From: Candidatus Delongbacteria bacterium | GTDB taxonomy: Bacteria; UBA4055 | Reading direction: 5' to 3' | NCBI GenBank assembly: GCA_016937995.1 | Contig: JAFGVM010000037.1 | Coordinates: 1 to 64,000, forward strand | Length of the DNA stretch: 64,000 nt | Part shown: positions 38,738 through 48,823 of the stretch, piece by piece | Position numbering within the stretch: the stretch's first letter is position 1 | Layout of the letters: the number at the start of each line of letters is the position of its first letter | Notes under the pieces: generated by a model | Databases searched by the model: none | Told to the model about the DNA's origin: nothing | The model's input: only the letters and a program-made list of their open reading frames with translations | Program-made: the position numbers and the translations under genes

Positions 38738-40405
38738 CTACAACAAACTCTTAAATCTCGGTCTTTTTGGTGTTATATCACCCAGTCTTGCTTTCTTATT
38801 CGCTTCATAATCCTCGAAATTTCCTTCAAAGAACACGACCTGTCCATCATCCTCAAAAGACAAGATATGAGTCGCTAAACGGTCTATAAACCACCTGTCG
38901 TGAGAAATAACTAATACACAACCGGAGAAATTTTCGATCCCTTCTTCAAGTGCCCGCAATGTATTAACATCGATATCATTTGTAGGCTCATCAAGAAGGA
39001 TCACATTTCCACCTTCTTTTAAAGTTATCGCAAGATGAAGTCTGTTCCTTTCTCCACCGGATATCATAGCTATTGTTTTCTGCTGATCTGTTCCTGCAAA
39101 ATTAAATTTATTCAAATAAGCTCTGGCATTTATATCACTATTACCTATAGTTAATATCTCCGCACCCTGACTGATCGTTTCATAGATCGTTTTATCAGGA
39201 ATAAGATCCTTATGTGATTGGTCAACATAAGCAAATTTTACAGTTGCACCAATGTTAATTGTTCCACTATCAGGCTTTTCTTCTCCCATCAGCATTCTGA
39301 AAAGAGTGGTTTTACCGACCCCGTTAGGACCAATGATACCTACGATCGCATTCTTTGGGATCTTCATAGATAAATTATCAATAAGGGCTCTGTTCTCGAA
39401 GCCTTTCTTTAAATTTTCGATCTCGATCACAGAATCACCAAGTCTTGGACCTGAAGGAATAAAAAGTTCAAGTTTCGCTTCCTGTTCCTTTGCTTCAACA
39501 CTGCTGAGTTCTTTATATGCGTTAAGTCTTGCCTTACCTTTTGCGTGACGTGCCTTGGATGATAACTTTGTCCATTCAAGCTCTCTTTTTAGGATCTTCT
39601 GTCTTTTTGATTCTGTTTTCTCCTCATTCGCCAAACGGTTGGATTTCTGCTCCAGCCATGAACTGTAGTTACCTTTCCATGGAATCCCATCTCCCCTGTC
39701 AAGCTCAAGTATCCAGCCTGCAACATTATCGAGGAAATATCTGTCGTGGGTCACAGCTATGACTGTTCCAGGATAATTTTTCAGAAATTGCTCAAGCCAG
39801 TAAACACTTTCGGCATCAAGATGGTTCGTAGGCTCATCAAGCAGAAGAATATCAGGCTTGCTCAGAAGTAATCTGCACAATGCAACTCTTCTTCTTTCTC
39901 CACCTGAAAGAATTGATATCTTTGTATCATCAGAAGGACATCTTAAAGCTTCCATGGCCAGATCAAGAGTATGATCAATATCCCAGGCATCAAGATGATC
40001 CATCTGTTCAAGAAGCTCACCCTGCTTATCAATAGCTTTCATCATTTCATCGTCATCCAGAGGTTCAGCCAGCTTTGCAGAGATCTCGTCATAAGCTTTT
40101 ACCACTTCATAGATATGAGACAAACCTTCCTGAACGATCTCTTTAACGGTCTTACTCTCATCAAGCATAGGTTCCTGAGGTAGATAACCGATCTTGTAAC
40201 CTTTGTCGAAAGTTACTTTCCCGTCATATTCAGTATCAAGACCTGCAATGATCTTCAAGAGACTTGATTTACCTGATCCGTTAAGACCGAGAACTCCGAT
40301 CTTTGCACCATAATAGAATGAAAGCCATATGTTATTTAGCACTTTCTTATTTGTATATATCTTGCTGATGCCTTCCATTGAAAATATTATTTTGTTATCT
40401 GCCAT
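38738..40405 (-). CDS. ettA: ABC-F protein, energy-dependent translational throttle EttA
   Basis: Two ABC domains: GLNGSGKSSLLKIIAG / LSGGERRRVALCRLLLSKPDILLLDEPTNHLD and GPNGVGKTTLFRML / ISGGERNRLHLAITLKEGGNVILLDEPTNDID. Confidence 0.94.
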   Translation of the reverse strand: MADNKIIFSMEGISKIYTNKKVLNNIWLSFYYGAKIGVLGLNGSGKSSLLKIIAGLDTEYDGKVTFDKGYKIGYLPQEPMLDESKTVKEIVQEGLSHIYEVVKAYDEISAKLAEPLDDDEMMKAIDKQGELLEQMDHLDAWDIDHTLDLAMEALRCPSDDTKISILSGGERRRVALCRLLLSKPDILLLDEPTNHLDAESVYWLEQFLKNYPGTVIAVTHDRYFLDNVAGWILELDRGDGIPWKGNYSSWLEQKSNRLANEEKTESKRQKILKRELEWTKLSSKARHAKGKARLNAYKELSSVEAKEQEAKLELFIPSGPRLGDSVIEIENLKKGFENRALIDNLSMKIPKNAIVGIIGPNGVGKTTLFRMLMGEEKPDSGTINIGATVKFAYVDQSHKDLIPDKTIYETISQGAEILTIGNSDINARAYLNKFNFAGTDQQKTIAMISGGERNRLHLAITLKEGGNVILLDEPTNDIDVNTLRALEEGIENFSGCVLVISHDRWFIDRLATHILSFEDDGQVVFFEGNFEDYEANKKARLGDITPKRPRFKSLL

Positions 40406-40985
40406 TATTTATTTTCCTTATTCATTTATTAAAATTTCAGTTAAATATGCGAATATCATATGCTTTATTCAATACAATTATTATGATATAATTTGCTACT
40501 CAGATATTTGAAGTTAGAAGTCAGAGGTTAGAAGTCAGAAGTTAGAAGTTAGAAATTAGAAATTAGAGGTTGCTTGTTAATACGCGCTTTTCCAGACTGA
40601 TATATCCTACAAATTATCATCCCCGTGAGAAAACCGGCAATCCAACACTCACGGGGAAACCTACTATACAGCAATGAACCCGCAGAAACCAAGGGGAATA
40701 AAATTTGGATTGCCTTGATTTTTTTTGTTTTCCATATCCATCGGGATATCAAGACAAAAAGATAAAAACCCGTCCGTTTGTAAAATTAATAGGTCAACCC
40801 TCTGGGATTAAAAAGCTAGACCCTGAAATAAATTCAGGGTGACGAATCCAGGCGTTTGGGAAAAAAGCCCTGCTGTTTTGTAGTTAGAAGTAAGAAATAA
40901 TTACTTCTTCCCCATTTCAATAAACAAACTTATCACTTATCACTTATCACTTAGTGTCTTTGTGAGAGATATATTCTTTTCTTCT

Positions 40986-41016
40986 GTAAAAAATTGTAAA
41001 ATTAATGTAAATTTAC
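40986..41016 (+). promoter_or_regulatory. CpxR-box-like repeats upstream of the response regulator
   Basis: GTAAA at 40986, 40996 and 41007; GTAAATTTAC palindrome at 41007-41016. Confidence 0.45.
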
Positions 41017-41076
41017 AAGGAAATATAGGTAACATGTATTACTTTACATTTATATAATTGCAAATCTGAGGCTGAT

Positions 41077-41781
41077 ATGAATATCAAAGCATTAGTGATA
41101 GATGATGATAAAGAACTTCAAAATTTACTGCACCAGTATTTTTTAACATATGCAATTGATACATTTGAACATCTCAACGGTTTGAATGTACCTGAAAAGA
41201 TCGAGGATCTAAAACCGGATATCGTAATACTGGATTATATGCTTCCTGGGAAAGAAGGATTCGAGGTCCTGAAAGAAATAAGGAATACCGGTAATAATAT
41301 ACCTGTTATTATGCTTACTGCCCGTGGGGATGAAATGGATAAAATATTAGGACTTGAACTCGGAGCTGATGATTATATTTCTAAACCTTTCAACCCCAGA
41401 GAGATCGTAGCAAGGATCAAAGCTGTTCTAAGAAGAAATAATACTACTGAGGCCAAAGACAGTGCTTCAGATGACATAATAGTTGACGGTATCAGTCTGG
41501 AACAGTCAACTTACCGTTTGATCAAAAATGATAAACATGAGGAACTGTCACTTACAGAATTTAAAATCCTTAAAGTTTTAATGACAAGACCGGGAATGAT
41601 ATTTTCCAGAGATGAACTTATGAATTACGCAAGAGGAAGGGATGCTGCAGCTTTTGACAGAAGTATTGATATGCATATAAGTAAGCTTAGAAATAAACTT
41701 GTTTCTATCGGAGACGATAAGGACAGGATCAAGACCAGCTGGGGATCAGGCTATATGTTCAAAAAGAAGGTAACCCAATGA
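41077..41781 (+). CDS. OmpR/CpxR-family response regulator
   Basis: VIDDDKELQ, VILDYMLPGKEGFEVL, ISKPFNPREIVARIKAVLRR; winged-helix C-terminus. Confidence 0.94.
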   Translation: MNIKALVIDDDKELQNLLHQYFLTYAIDTFEHLNGLNVPEKIEDLKPDIVILDYMLPGKEGFEVLKEIRNTGNNIPVIMLTARGDEMDKILGLELGADDYISKPFNPREIVARIKAVLRRNNTTEAKDSASDDIIVDGISLEQSTYRLIKNDKHEELSLTEFKILKVLMTRPGMIFSRDELMNYARGRDAAAFDRSIDMHISKLRNKLVSIGDDKDRIKTSWGSGYMFKKKVTQ

Positions 41782-43133
41782 AACCAAAAAAGATCACGAT
41801 CAAATTGATTATTGCATTCTTTTTCTTAATGCTGTTCACACATTTATCAATCTTTCTTATAATGCGTACCTCGAAGATCGAACAGGCAAAAAAAGATCAT
41901 GAATATTATAAACAGATAAGTTTATTTGCATTTAAAGAACTTATCGAGACACGATTTAAGCCTTATGATCTGAATGAAATAAATGACAATAAATATTATA
42001 AGGATATTCTGAATGATGTATCGTTGATACACAACCTGAATGTTGTTATTACAGATGATAAAAATAATATCCTTCTGTTTCCTGATTGTGAAAAATCTTT
42101 AGAAAAATTCAACAGGCTCCTGAAAGAACAAAAAGACGATATAGAAAAACTCCGCGATCCGTTCCCGATAAAGATACCATTTACCACTAGTAAGAATGAG
42201 AATGGATATATTTACCTTTTCCACGAATATGACACCTCATCCTCAGATACATTGTTTAACTTACTTCTGAGTGGACTCTTTGTGTTAAATCTGATACTTC
42301 TGATATTTATTTCAAGAAGATTAACAAGACCTCTTGATAAGTTCGATAAAGCTATCAAAGCTATCTCGGAAGGAGACTTTTCTTCGAGGATCGAGATCAA
42401 CGGTCATGATGAATTCAAACAGCTTGCAGATACTATAAATACACTCGCCTGCAGGATAAAACAAACCATTGTAGACCAGAAAGAAACTTCCGCAAATATT
42501 TCCCATGAATTAAGATCACCTTTGACCCGAATAAGAGTTGCTCTTCAAATATTAAAAGATACAACATCTGAAAAATGCAGTGAGAATTTACACTATTTCG
42601 AATCTATTGACAAAGAAATAGAAAGTATGGACCTTCTTATTGACGGAATCATGAAATACTACAGGATAGATAATGACAGTTCTCAGGCACTTGAGAATAT
42701 TGATATAATTGATATGCTGAAAAATGAACTCAACAAACAATCAAATCATTTCGATCTTCTAAATATTAACTCAGTGAACAAAATTGATATTGAAAGCTTC
42801 AAAGTAAAAATTTTGCCTTCTATCAGATCCGCTTTTGAGAATATCATTTCCAATGCATCAAAATATACGACCAAAGATGGAAATTTCACTGTAACAGCCA
42901 TAAAAGAGAATAATGTGCTTAAAATTACTTTTGAGAACTCAATAGAAAAAGCATCTGATATAGATTTAGAAAAGATCTATCAACCATTTTATAGAGGAAA
43001 TAATAAGGACGATGTAAAAGGCAGTGGAATGGGTTTAACTATCGCTAAGAAGATAGCAGCCTCTAATAATTGTGATCTGTCGGTGGATGTTAGCGGAAAT
43101 GTATTCAGTGTTTTACTGGTGGTAAAGAGTTAG
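41778..43133 (+). CDS. Sensor histidine kinase with HAMP (CpxA-like)
   Basis: SANISHELRSPLTRIRVALQ, HAMP RRLTRPLDKFDKAIKAISEGDF, GSGMGLTIAKKIA. Confidence 0.93.
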   Translation: MKPKKITIKLIIAFFFLMLFTHLSIFLIMRTSKIEQAKKDHEYYKQISLFAFKELIETRFKPYDLNEINDNKYYKDILNDVSLIHNLNVVITDDKNNILLFPDCEKSLEKFNRLLKEQKDDIEKLRDPFPIKIPFTTSKNENGYIYLFHEYDTSSSDTLFNLLLSGLFVLNLILLIFISRRLTRPLDKFDKAIKAISEGDFSSRIEINGHDEFKQLADTINTLACRIKQTIVDQKETSANISHELRSPLTRIRVALQILKDTTSEKCSENLHYFESIDKEIESMDLLIDGIMKYYRIDNDSSQALENIDIIDMLKNELNKQSNHFDLLNINSVNKIDIESFKVKILPSIRSAFENIISNASKYTTKDGNFTVTAIKENNVLKITFENSIEKASDIDLEKIYQPFYRGNNKDDVKGSGMGLTIAKKIAASNNCDLSVDVSGNVFSVLLVVKS

Positions 43134-43179
43134 AAAATCTATTTTGTGATCTTAATTAATCTTGCATTTACGGAATCTT

Positions 43180-43204
43180 AGGGGACGAAAATAAATCGTC
43201 CCCT
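43180..43204. terminator. Convergent-gene hairpin
   Basis: AGGGGACGAaaataaaTCGTCCCCT between converging genes; lacks a strong T-tract. Confidence 0.4.
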
Positions 43205-43213
43205 GATTATGTT

Positions 43214-46200
43214 TTAGATATCTGATGATATATCTTCTTTTATCGCTTCTTCGAAGGTGATATGCGACTTGAAACGCGTAAACCCTATCCTGCCGAAGAA
43301 CGAATCAACCAGTGAATAAATAACCGGTATGACAACAAGTGTCAGAACAGTGGCAAAAGCCAGACCGAAAACAATACTTACAGCCATAGGTTTCCAATCC
43401 TTTGTAGCACTCGAAGTTGATAATATCATGGGCATTAAACCAAAGATAGTAGTAACAGTGGTCAATATAATAGGTCTTAATCTTGTCATACCTGCTTCTA
43501 TCAGTGAATTCCACCTGTCCTTACCTTCATCTCTGAGAACATTTACAAAATCAACAAGGATCAAAGAATCATTTACGACAATTCCTGCCAAAGCCAGTAC
43601 TGCTATCAAAGAATTCAAAGAGAAAGGTAATCGTGTAACCAGCAATCCTACAATAACACCGATAAAAGAAAATGGTATCGTAAGCATTACGATCAAAGGC
43701 TGAACATAGGATCTGAACTGAGCAGCTAACACTGAGAATATCAGTAGTACAGCGATCAGGAATGCAATATATAAAGATGAGAAAGATTTTCTCTGCTCCT
43801 CAGCTACACCTCCAGCTTCAACAGCATAACCCGGATAATCACTCATGATATCCTCAAGAAATCCTTTTTTCATAGTAAGTTCATTGCCAAATATATATTC
43901 ATTGACCTCGTTAGGCGATCTTTTTAGTCTCTTACCATCCTGTTCATAAAAAGATACCTCAGCCGATAAAGTGATCGTTCTTTTTTTATTCCAGTGAGAA
44001 ATACCGTTTATTCCCGGTTCAACCTTAAATTCAACAATATCTTTTAAAGGCACAGAGTAACCCCGTGGAGATGCAATTCTCAAGTTCCTGATATCATCTA
44101 TTTCATCTGCCTGATCGGATTTGATCCGAAGTCTGATATCTGTCTCCTGATTCCCTTCAACATACTCCGCGATCTCTGTACCTGTTATACAGGATCTTAT
44201 GAATGAAGCTACATCCATAGCTGTTAAACCGTGAAAAGCCATTTTATCTGGTACCGGGTAAATTTTAAATTCCTCTTTCCCTGCATTATAATTATCTGAG
44301 ATCGCAGTTACTCCCGGCATTTCCTGCAGCTTACTGTTTATATCGTTAGATAATCTTTTCAGAATTACAAAATCATCTCCCTTTATTCTCAACTCCACAT
44401 CCTTCCCAGTAGGAGGTCCAGCCTGCACATTACCGAATTCATAGAATATTACATCCGGTTCATTATCCAGAAAAGTTCTAAGGCTGGCCTTGATCTCCTC
44501 GTTTGAAAATTTCATATCTTCAGGGTCTTCCAGATCTATCCTGAGTTCTGAGAAACTTGTCTTTTGATCTATCCTGTGATTCTTCATCATCTGACCGACC
44601 GTAGTTACTACAGACTGAATATCTTCACTTTCTCTCATCGAACTTATAAAACCCTCTATCTTGTCGGTCATTTCCGCAGTTTTATCCAGCTGAGTTCCGT
44701 TAGGTAATTCAACCCTCAGGACAATGGTCTGCTGATCTTGCGGAGGAAAAAACTGGAACTTTATCAGATCCGAAAATAATACTCCTATCGATAAAAAGAA
44801 TGCAAAAATTACCAGCATTGCTGTTTTAATTCTATTTTTCAATGCTTTCAATAAAAGCTTACGATAATATTTCTTCAAAAAATTAAGGAATTTACCGTCT
44901 TTATTACTGTTCTTAACCTTCTTGCTGTTAAATTCTGCAAGATGTGAAGGAAGGATCACGAGTGCTTCAAAAAGTGAAGCAAGCAAAGCAATACTGACAA
45001 CGATCGGAAAATATCTCATGAACTTACCCATCATTCCCTGCATCAGTATCATTGGTATAAAAGCGAAGGCTGTCGTTAACACAGCTGATATCACAGGCCA
45101 TGTTATCTTCTGAGTACCCAGGATCGCCGCTTCTCTCGCGCTGTAACCGTTCTCCCGGTATCTGTGAACATTCTCAATAACTACGATCGCATCATCGACT
45201 ATCATACCCAAAACAAGCAGTAGGCCGAAAAGTGTGAGATTATTCATGGTAATGTCAAAGTAATCCATCAGAATGAAGGCGAGAAGAAAACTGAAAGGAA
45301 TACCGAAAGCTGCAAGCAAAGCATTTCTCCATCCTATGAAGAACATCAAGGTAAGGAATACAAGCACAACTCCCATGATCGCATTATTAGTCAGCGTATT
45401 CAAGCTCCTTTTAACATTGATAGAACCATCATTACGAAGCTTTATATCAAGACCGTTTATCCGTTCTCTATATTCATCGATCTTGCTTTTAACTACCTTT
45501 ATAACATCTATTATATTTCCATCAGATTTTTTATAAACATACAGGAACACACCGGGTTTCCCGTTCAACCTTGAATAGACGATCTGTTCCTTCAGTGTAT
45601 CTTTTACCGCAGCAACATTTGACAATCTTATTATATTACCGTAGCTGTCAGTTTTAACAGGTGTTTTTTTTATATCTTCAATTGAGGTGTATTCTCCTGT
45701 TGAAGTCACAAGGAATTCAGCCTCTCCCTCTTTGATCCTTCCTCCAGGGAAACTTACATTTCGGCTTCTGACTATCCTTGAGATCTCATCAAGAGTTATA
45801 CCATACTGAGTTAATTTATTCACGTCACAGTCAATACTGATCTCTCTTTCTGATGCACCTGAAATATCCACTTTTGAGATATGATCTATCTCTAGAACCT
45901 CTTCCTGCAGGTTCTCTGCGATCTCTTTCAGGGTCAAAGGTGTGTAATTACCTGAAAGACTTATTGTACATATTGGATTGATCTCTCTCATGTTCAATTT
46001 AATTACTATAGGGTCCAGTGCATCTTCAGGCAGATCTCTTACTTTATCCAGCTCTGTGTTCACATCACTCCATGCCTGGTCAATATCTGCATCAGGTTCC
46101 ATGCGAATAACTATTACTGCCTTACCTTCTGTAGCTTCTGATTGAATAAAGTCTATATTCTGAACATCATATATTTCTTTCTCGATCTTATCAATTATAA

Positions 46201-46384
46201 GATTCTCGATCTGATCCGGAGTGACACCCGGATAAATTACAACTATAACGAACGAGCCGAAATCAACTGCGGGCATTTCCTCTTTCGGAATTGTATTTGC
46301 AACATATATACCTAAAATAAATACGATAACAACTATCATATTTACTAAAACTGAATTTTTAACTGAAAATGAAGCCAAAGACAT
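43214..46384 (-). CDS. RND efflux transporter permease (second paralogue)
   Basis: 1056 aa; LGMIVDDAIVVIENVHRYRENGYSAREAAI; ALAGIVVNDSLILVDFVN. Confidence 0.95.
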   Translation of the reverse strand: MSLASFSVKNSVLVNMIVVIVFILGIYVANTIPKEEMPAVDFGSFVIVVIYPGVTPDQIENLIIDKIEKEIYDVQNIDFIQSEATEGKAVIVIRMEPDADIDQAWSDVNTELDKVRDLPEDALDPIVIKLNMREINPICTISLSGNYTPLTLKEIAENLQEEVLEIDHISKVDISGASEREISIDCDVNKLTQYGITLDEISRIVRSRNVSFPGGRIKEGEAEFLVTSTGEYTSIEDIKKTPVKTDSYGNIIRLSNVAAVKDTLKEQIVYSRLNGKPGVFLYVYKKSDGNIIDVIKVVKSKIDEYRERINGLDIKLRNDGSINVKRSLNTLTNNAIMGVVLVFLTLMFFIGWRNALLAAFGIPFSFLLAFILMDYFDITMNNLTLFGLLLVLGMIVDDAIVVIENVHRYRENGYSAREAAILGTQKITWPVISAVLTTAFAFIPMILMQGMMGKFMRYFPIVVSIALLASLFEALVILPSHLAEFNSKKVKNSNKDGKFLNFLKKYYRKLLLKALKNRIKTAMLVIFAFFLSIGVLFSDLIKFQFFPPQDQQTIVLRVELPNGTQLDKTAEMTDKIEGFISSMRESEDIQSVVTTVGQMMKNHRIDQKTSFSELRIDLEDPEDMKFSNEEIKASLRTFLDNEPDVIFYEFGNVQAGPPTGKDVELRIKGDDFVILKRLSNDINSKLQEMPGVTAISDNYNAGKEEFKIYPVPDKMAFHGLTAMDVASFIRSCITGTEIAEYVEGNQETDIRLRIKSDQADEIDDIRNLRIASPRGYSVPLKDIVEFKVEPGINGISHWNKKRTITLSAEVSFYEQDGKRLKRSPNEVNEYIFGNELTMKKGFLEDIMSDYPGYAVEAGGVAEEQRKSFSSLYIAFLIAVLLIFSVLAAQFRSYVQPLIVMLTIPFSFIGVIVGLLVTRLPFSLNSLIAVLALAGIVVNDSLILVDFVNVLRDEGKDRWNSLIEAGMTRLRPIILTTVTTIFGLMPMILSTSSATKDWKPMAVSIVFGLAFATVLTLVVIPVIYSLVDSFFGRIGFTRFKSHITFEEAIKEDISSDI

Positions 46385-46399
46385 TTATTTTCTCTCTTT

Positions 46400-47470
46400 T
46401 TACTTAATCTTTACCTGTATACCATCCTTTAACCTGTCTAAACCGCTCGTGATAAGTATATCACCCTTTTTTAATCCGGCTGTAACTATATAATTCGCTT
46501 TCTGCTTTTTTCCGAGTTTAACTACTGTTCTTTTTGCTTTTGAATCTACAACTATATAAACAATATGCTCATCAAGCTCTTTGATAAGGTCATCTGTGGA
46601 GATTATTACAGCATCGTTTATTTGGCAGCACAAGATCTTACATTCAATTACCATACCTGGAAATATTTTGGAATCAGGATTATCAAATATTATTTCGACA
46701 GGATAATTTGAGGAATTGGCCAAAGGTTTCATTCCAATACCCAGGACTGATCCTTTTAAAGGCTCAGATAAGCTGTTATGATAAATACTTGCTTCCTGTC
46801 CTTTGAAAAGTTTTGTTATATCTGTTTCACTGACACCTGTCTTGATCTTCAGTTTTTTTGTATTCACGATATTACAGATAGGCTTACCTGCAAACAAATT
46901 CTCCCCCACTTTCAGGTAAATATTGGTGATCGTACCTGAAACTGGAGATAGCATTCTTGTATTATCGTAAGCTTTCTGAGCCTGTTCAAGAGATGCTTTT
47001 GCACCTTCAAGGTTTGACTGAGCACCTTTAAGTCCGGACTTGCTTCTCAGATACTCTATCTCTGATATATGTTTTTCATTATATAATTTCTCTGAAGATC
47101 TATTTTCAACTACAGCTGCATCATAACTTGACTCAGCACCAAGAACACCAGCTTTGGCCTGTTTTAATCTGATCGCGTAATCTTTATTATCTATTACTCC
47201 GATCTCCTCACCTTTTTCGACCCATTCACCGATATTTTTATTCACTTTGATAACTTTACCGGCTACCTCGGAAGTGACCTCCACATCAGTTATACCCTCA
47301 GGTCTTGCAGTAATATCAATATATTCTCTAAATATCTCTTGATCGATCGTTTTGACAGCAACAGTAACAGGATTATTCTCTTCAATATTAGAAATTTTAT
47401 CCTCTTTCTTTGTGCATGACGATACTGCTAATATTACTAGAATTAAACATAAACTGACAATATTCCTCAT
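46400..47470 (-). CDS. RND periplasmic adaptor (MFP) lipoprotein, second paralogue
   Basis: AVSSCTKKE lipobox; ITDVEVTSEVAGKVIKVNKNIGEWVEKGEEIGVID. Confidence 0.92.
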   Translation of the reverse strand: MRNIVSLCLILVILAVSSCTKKEDKISNIEENNPVTVAVKTIDQEIFREYIDITARPEGITDVEVTSEVAGKVIKVNKNIGEWVEKGEEIGVIDNKDYAIRLKQAKAGVLGAESSYDAAVVENRSSEKLYNEKHISEIEYLRSKSGLKGAQSNLEGAKASLEQAQKAYDNTRMLSPVSGTITNIYLKVGENLFAGKPICNIVNTKKLKIKTGVSETDITKLFKGQEASIYHNSLSEPLKGSVLGIGMKPLANSSNYPVEIIFDNPDSKIFPGMVIECKILCCQINDAVIISTDDLIKELDEHIVYIVVDSKAKRTVVKLGKKQKANYIVTAGLKKGDILITSGLDRLKDGIQVKIK

Positions 47471-47802
47471 AAATTCCCTCTCGCATGTGCGTTCTTCTAA
47501 ATTAATGTTTAGTCAAATATAAGGCATAAATATACACGTGGGTATTATAAAAAACATATTTTTAAATTTTTTGTTTGTTACCTAAGGGGCGAACCCTTGT
47601 GGTCGCCCTTTATAATTAAAATAAAAAATTTAAAAAGGCATGTACAGGACAAGCCCCAACGGTAACATTTTAAAAATATGAAAATAAATTTCAAAAATAA
47701 TAGCAAAAGGTCACTATTTGACCGGGTGAGTTCATTATATTACCATTGAGCGAGTTAACTAAGCATAAATTAAAACCTAAAATAAAAAAAAGGAGAACCA
47801 TC

Positions 47803-48234
47803 ATGGAAAACTCAAACACACAGAACGCGATCTTCACCACTAACTTCAAAGCTGGACAGAGAATGTTCTATCTTGACATGCGTGAAGCAAAGAACAACAG
47901 TAAGTATCTGAAGATCACTGAAAGAAAATTTACAGAAGATGGTGATTTTGAAAATCACGGCATCATGATCTTTGAACAGGATTTTGAAAAACTCAGCAAA
48001 GCGATCAGTGAAGCAATGTCAAAAGTTGATTTCAAAGAAGTTGCAAAAAAAGAAAGTAAAAAGACCGGCAGTGAATTTCCTAACCAGGGTCTTAAATGGT
48101 CAGAAGAGGATGAAGTAAAGCTTGAAAAACTTTTCAAAAAAGGTAATTCAATAGAAGCCATGATGAAGGTCTTCGGAAGAAGTGAAAAAGGCATTACTTC
48201 TCGTCTCGAAAAACTCGAACTCATAGAAGCATAG
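47803..48234 (+). CDS. PUR-alpha-like (DUF3276-type) protein fused to a C-terminal Myb/SANT-like HTH
   Basis: IFTTNFKAGQRMFYLDMREAKNNSKYLKITERKFTEDGDFENHGIMIFEQDFEKL; C-term LKWSEEDEVKLEKLFKKGNSIEAMMKVFGRSEKGITSRLEKLEL; SD aaaGGAG before ATG 47803. Confidence 0.75.
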   Translation: MENSNTQNAIFTTNFKAGQRMFYLDMREAKNNSKYLKITERKFTEDGDFENHGIMIFEQDFEKLSKAISEAMSKVDFKEVAKKESKKTGSEFPNQGLKWSEEDEVKLEKLFKKGNSIEAMMKVFGRSEKGITSRLEKLELIEA

Positions 48235-48296
48235 GATAGATACCTATGGATTCCCGGGTCAAGCCCGAGAATGACATATTATATTCAGCTTATATG

Positions 48297-48326
48297 AAAA
48301 AAAAAACGGGCTAATGCCCGTTTTTT
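48297..48326. terminator. Bidirectional terminator
   Basis: aaaaaaaaaACGGGCtaatGCCCGTttttt. Confidence 0.8.
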
Positions 48327-48414
48327 ATTTCTTCTTGTGTCTGTTCTTTCTCAATCTCTTCTTTCTCTTGTGAGTGTTGATCTTATGTCTCTTTCTTTTC
48401 TTACCACTTGGCAT
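48325..48414 (-). CDS. 29-aa AURKAIP1/COX24-domain (DUF1713, mS38-like) ribosome-associated protein; missing from the ORF track
   Basis: MPSGKKRKRHKINTHKRKKRLRKNRHKKK*; SD GGAGG upstream; 17 nt after the HU gene. Confidence 0.88.
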   Translation of the reverse strand: MPSGKKRKRHKINTHKRKKRLRKNRHKKK

Positions 48415-48431
48415 GATCGCCTCCGATTATG

Positions 48432-48743
48432 TTATTTTTTTGAATTTTTATTTACAGAATCTTTCAAACTTTTCACCGGTCTGAATACGGGTACGTTCTT
48501 CTCAGGAATTTCAAGTTTCTCTCTGCCTTTTGGTTTATAAGCAATTCTTGCAGCTCTTTGGACTACTTTGAATGTTCCGAAACCTCTCAGCTCTACAATA
48601 TTATCATCTTTAAGGCTGTCCTTCAAAACTTCCAGCATGTTGTTTATAACACTGCCTGTTTCTTTGTAAGAAAGCCCCGTTATCTCGTGAACTTTTTTGA
48701 TGATGTCAAACTTCGTCACTTTGTTTTCGTTATTTTTTCCCAC
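48432..48743 (-). CDS. HU/IHF family DNA-binding protein
   Basis: TKFDIIKKVHEITGLSYKETGSVINNMLEVLKDSLKDDNIVELRGFGTFKVVQRAARIAYKPKG. Confidence 0.93.
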   Translation of the reverse strand: MGKNNENKVTKFDIIKKVHEITGLSYKETGSVINNMLEVLKDSLKDDNIVELRGFGTFKVVQRAARIAYKPKGREKLEIPEKNVPVFRPVKSLKDSVNKNSKK

Positions 48744-48823
48744 TTCGTTTTCTCCTATGGTTTAATTATTTATGCTTAATTTAATTATTTTCACTTCTAA
48801 CTTTTCACTTCTAACTTTTAACT

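Noticed and set aside
40509-40566. Possible CRISPR array from tandem repeats
   Set aside because: Repeats are 7-nt heptads with no spacers; no cas genes in the window
40549-40752. 67-aa minus-strand ORF
   Set aside because: Lies in a repeat-rich intergenic region with an inverted repeat (cccgtgag...ctcacggg); no recognisable family
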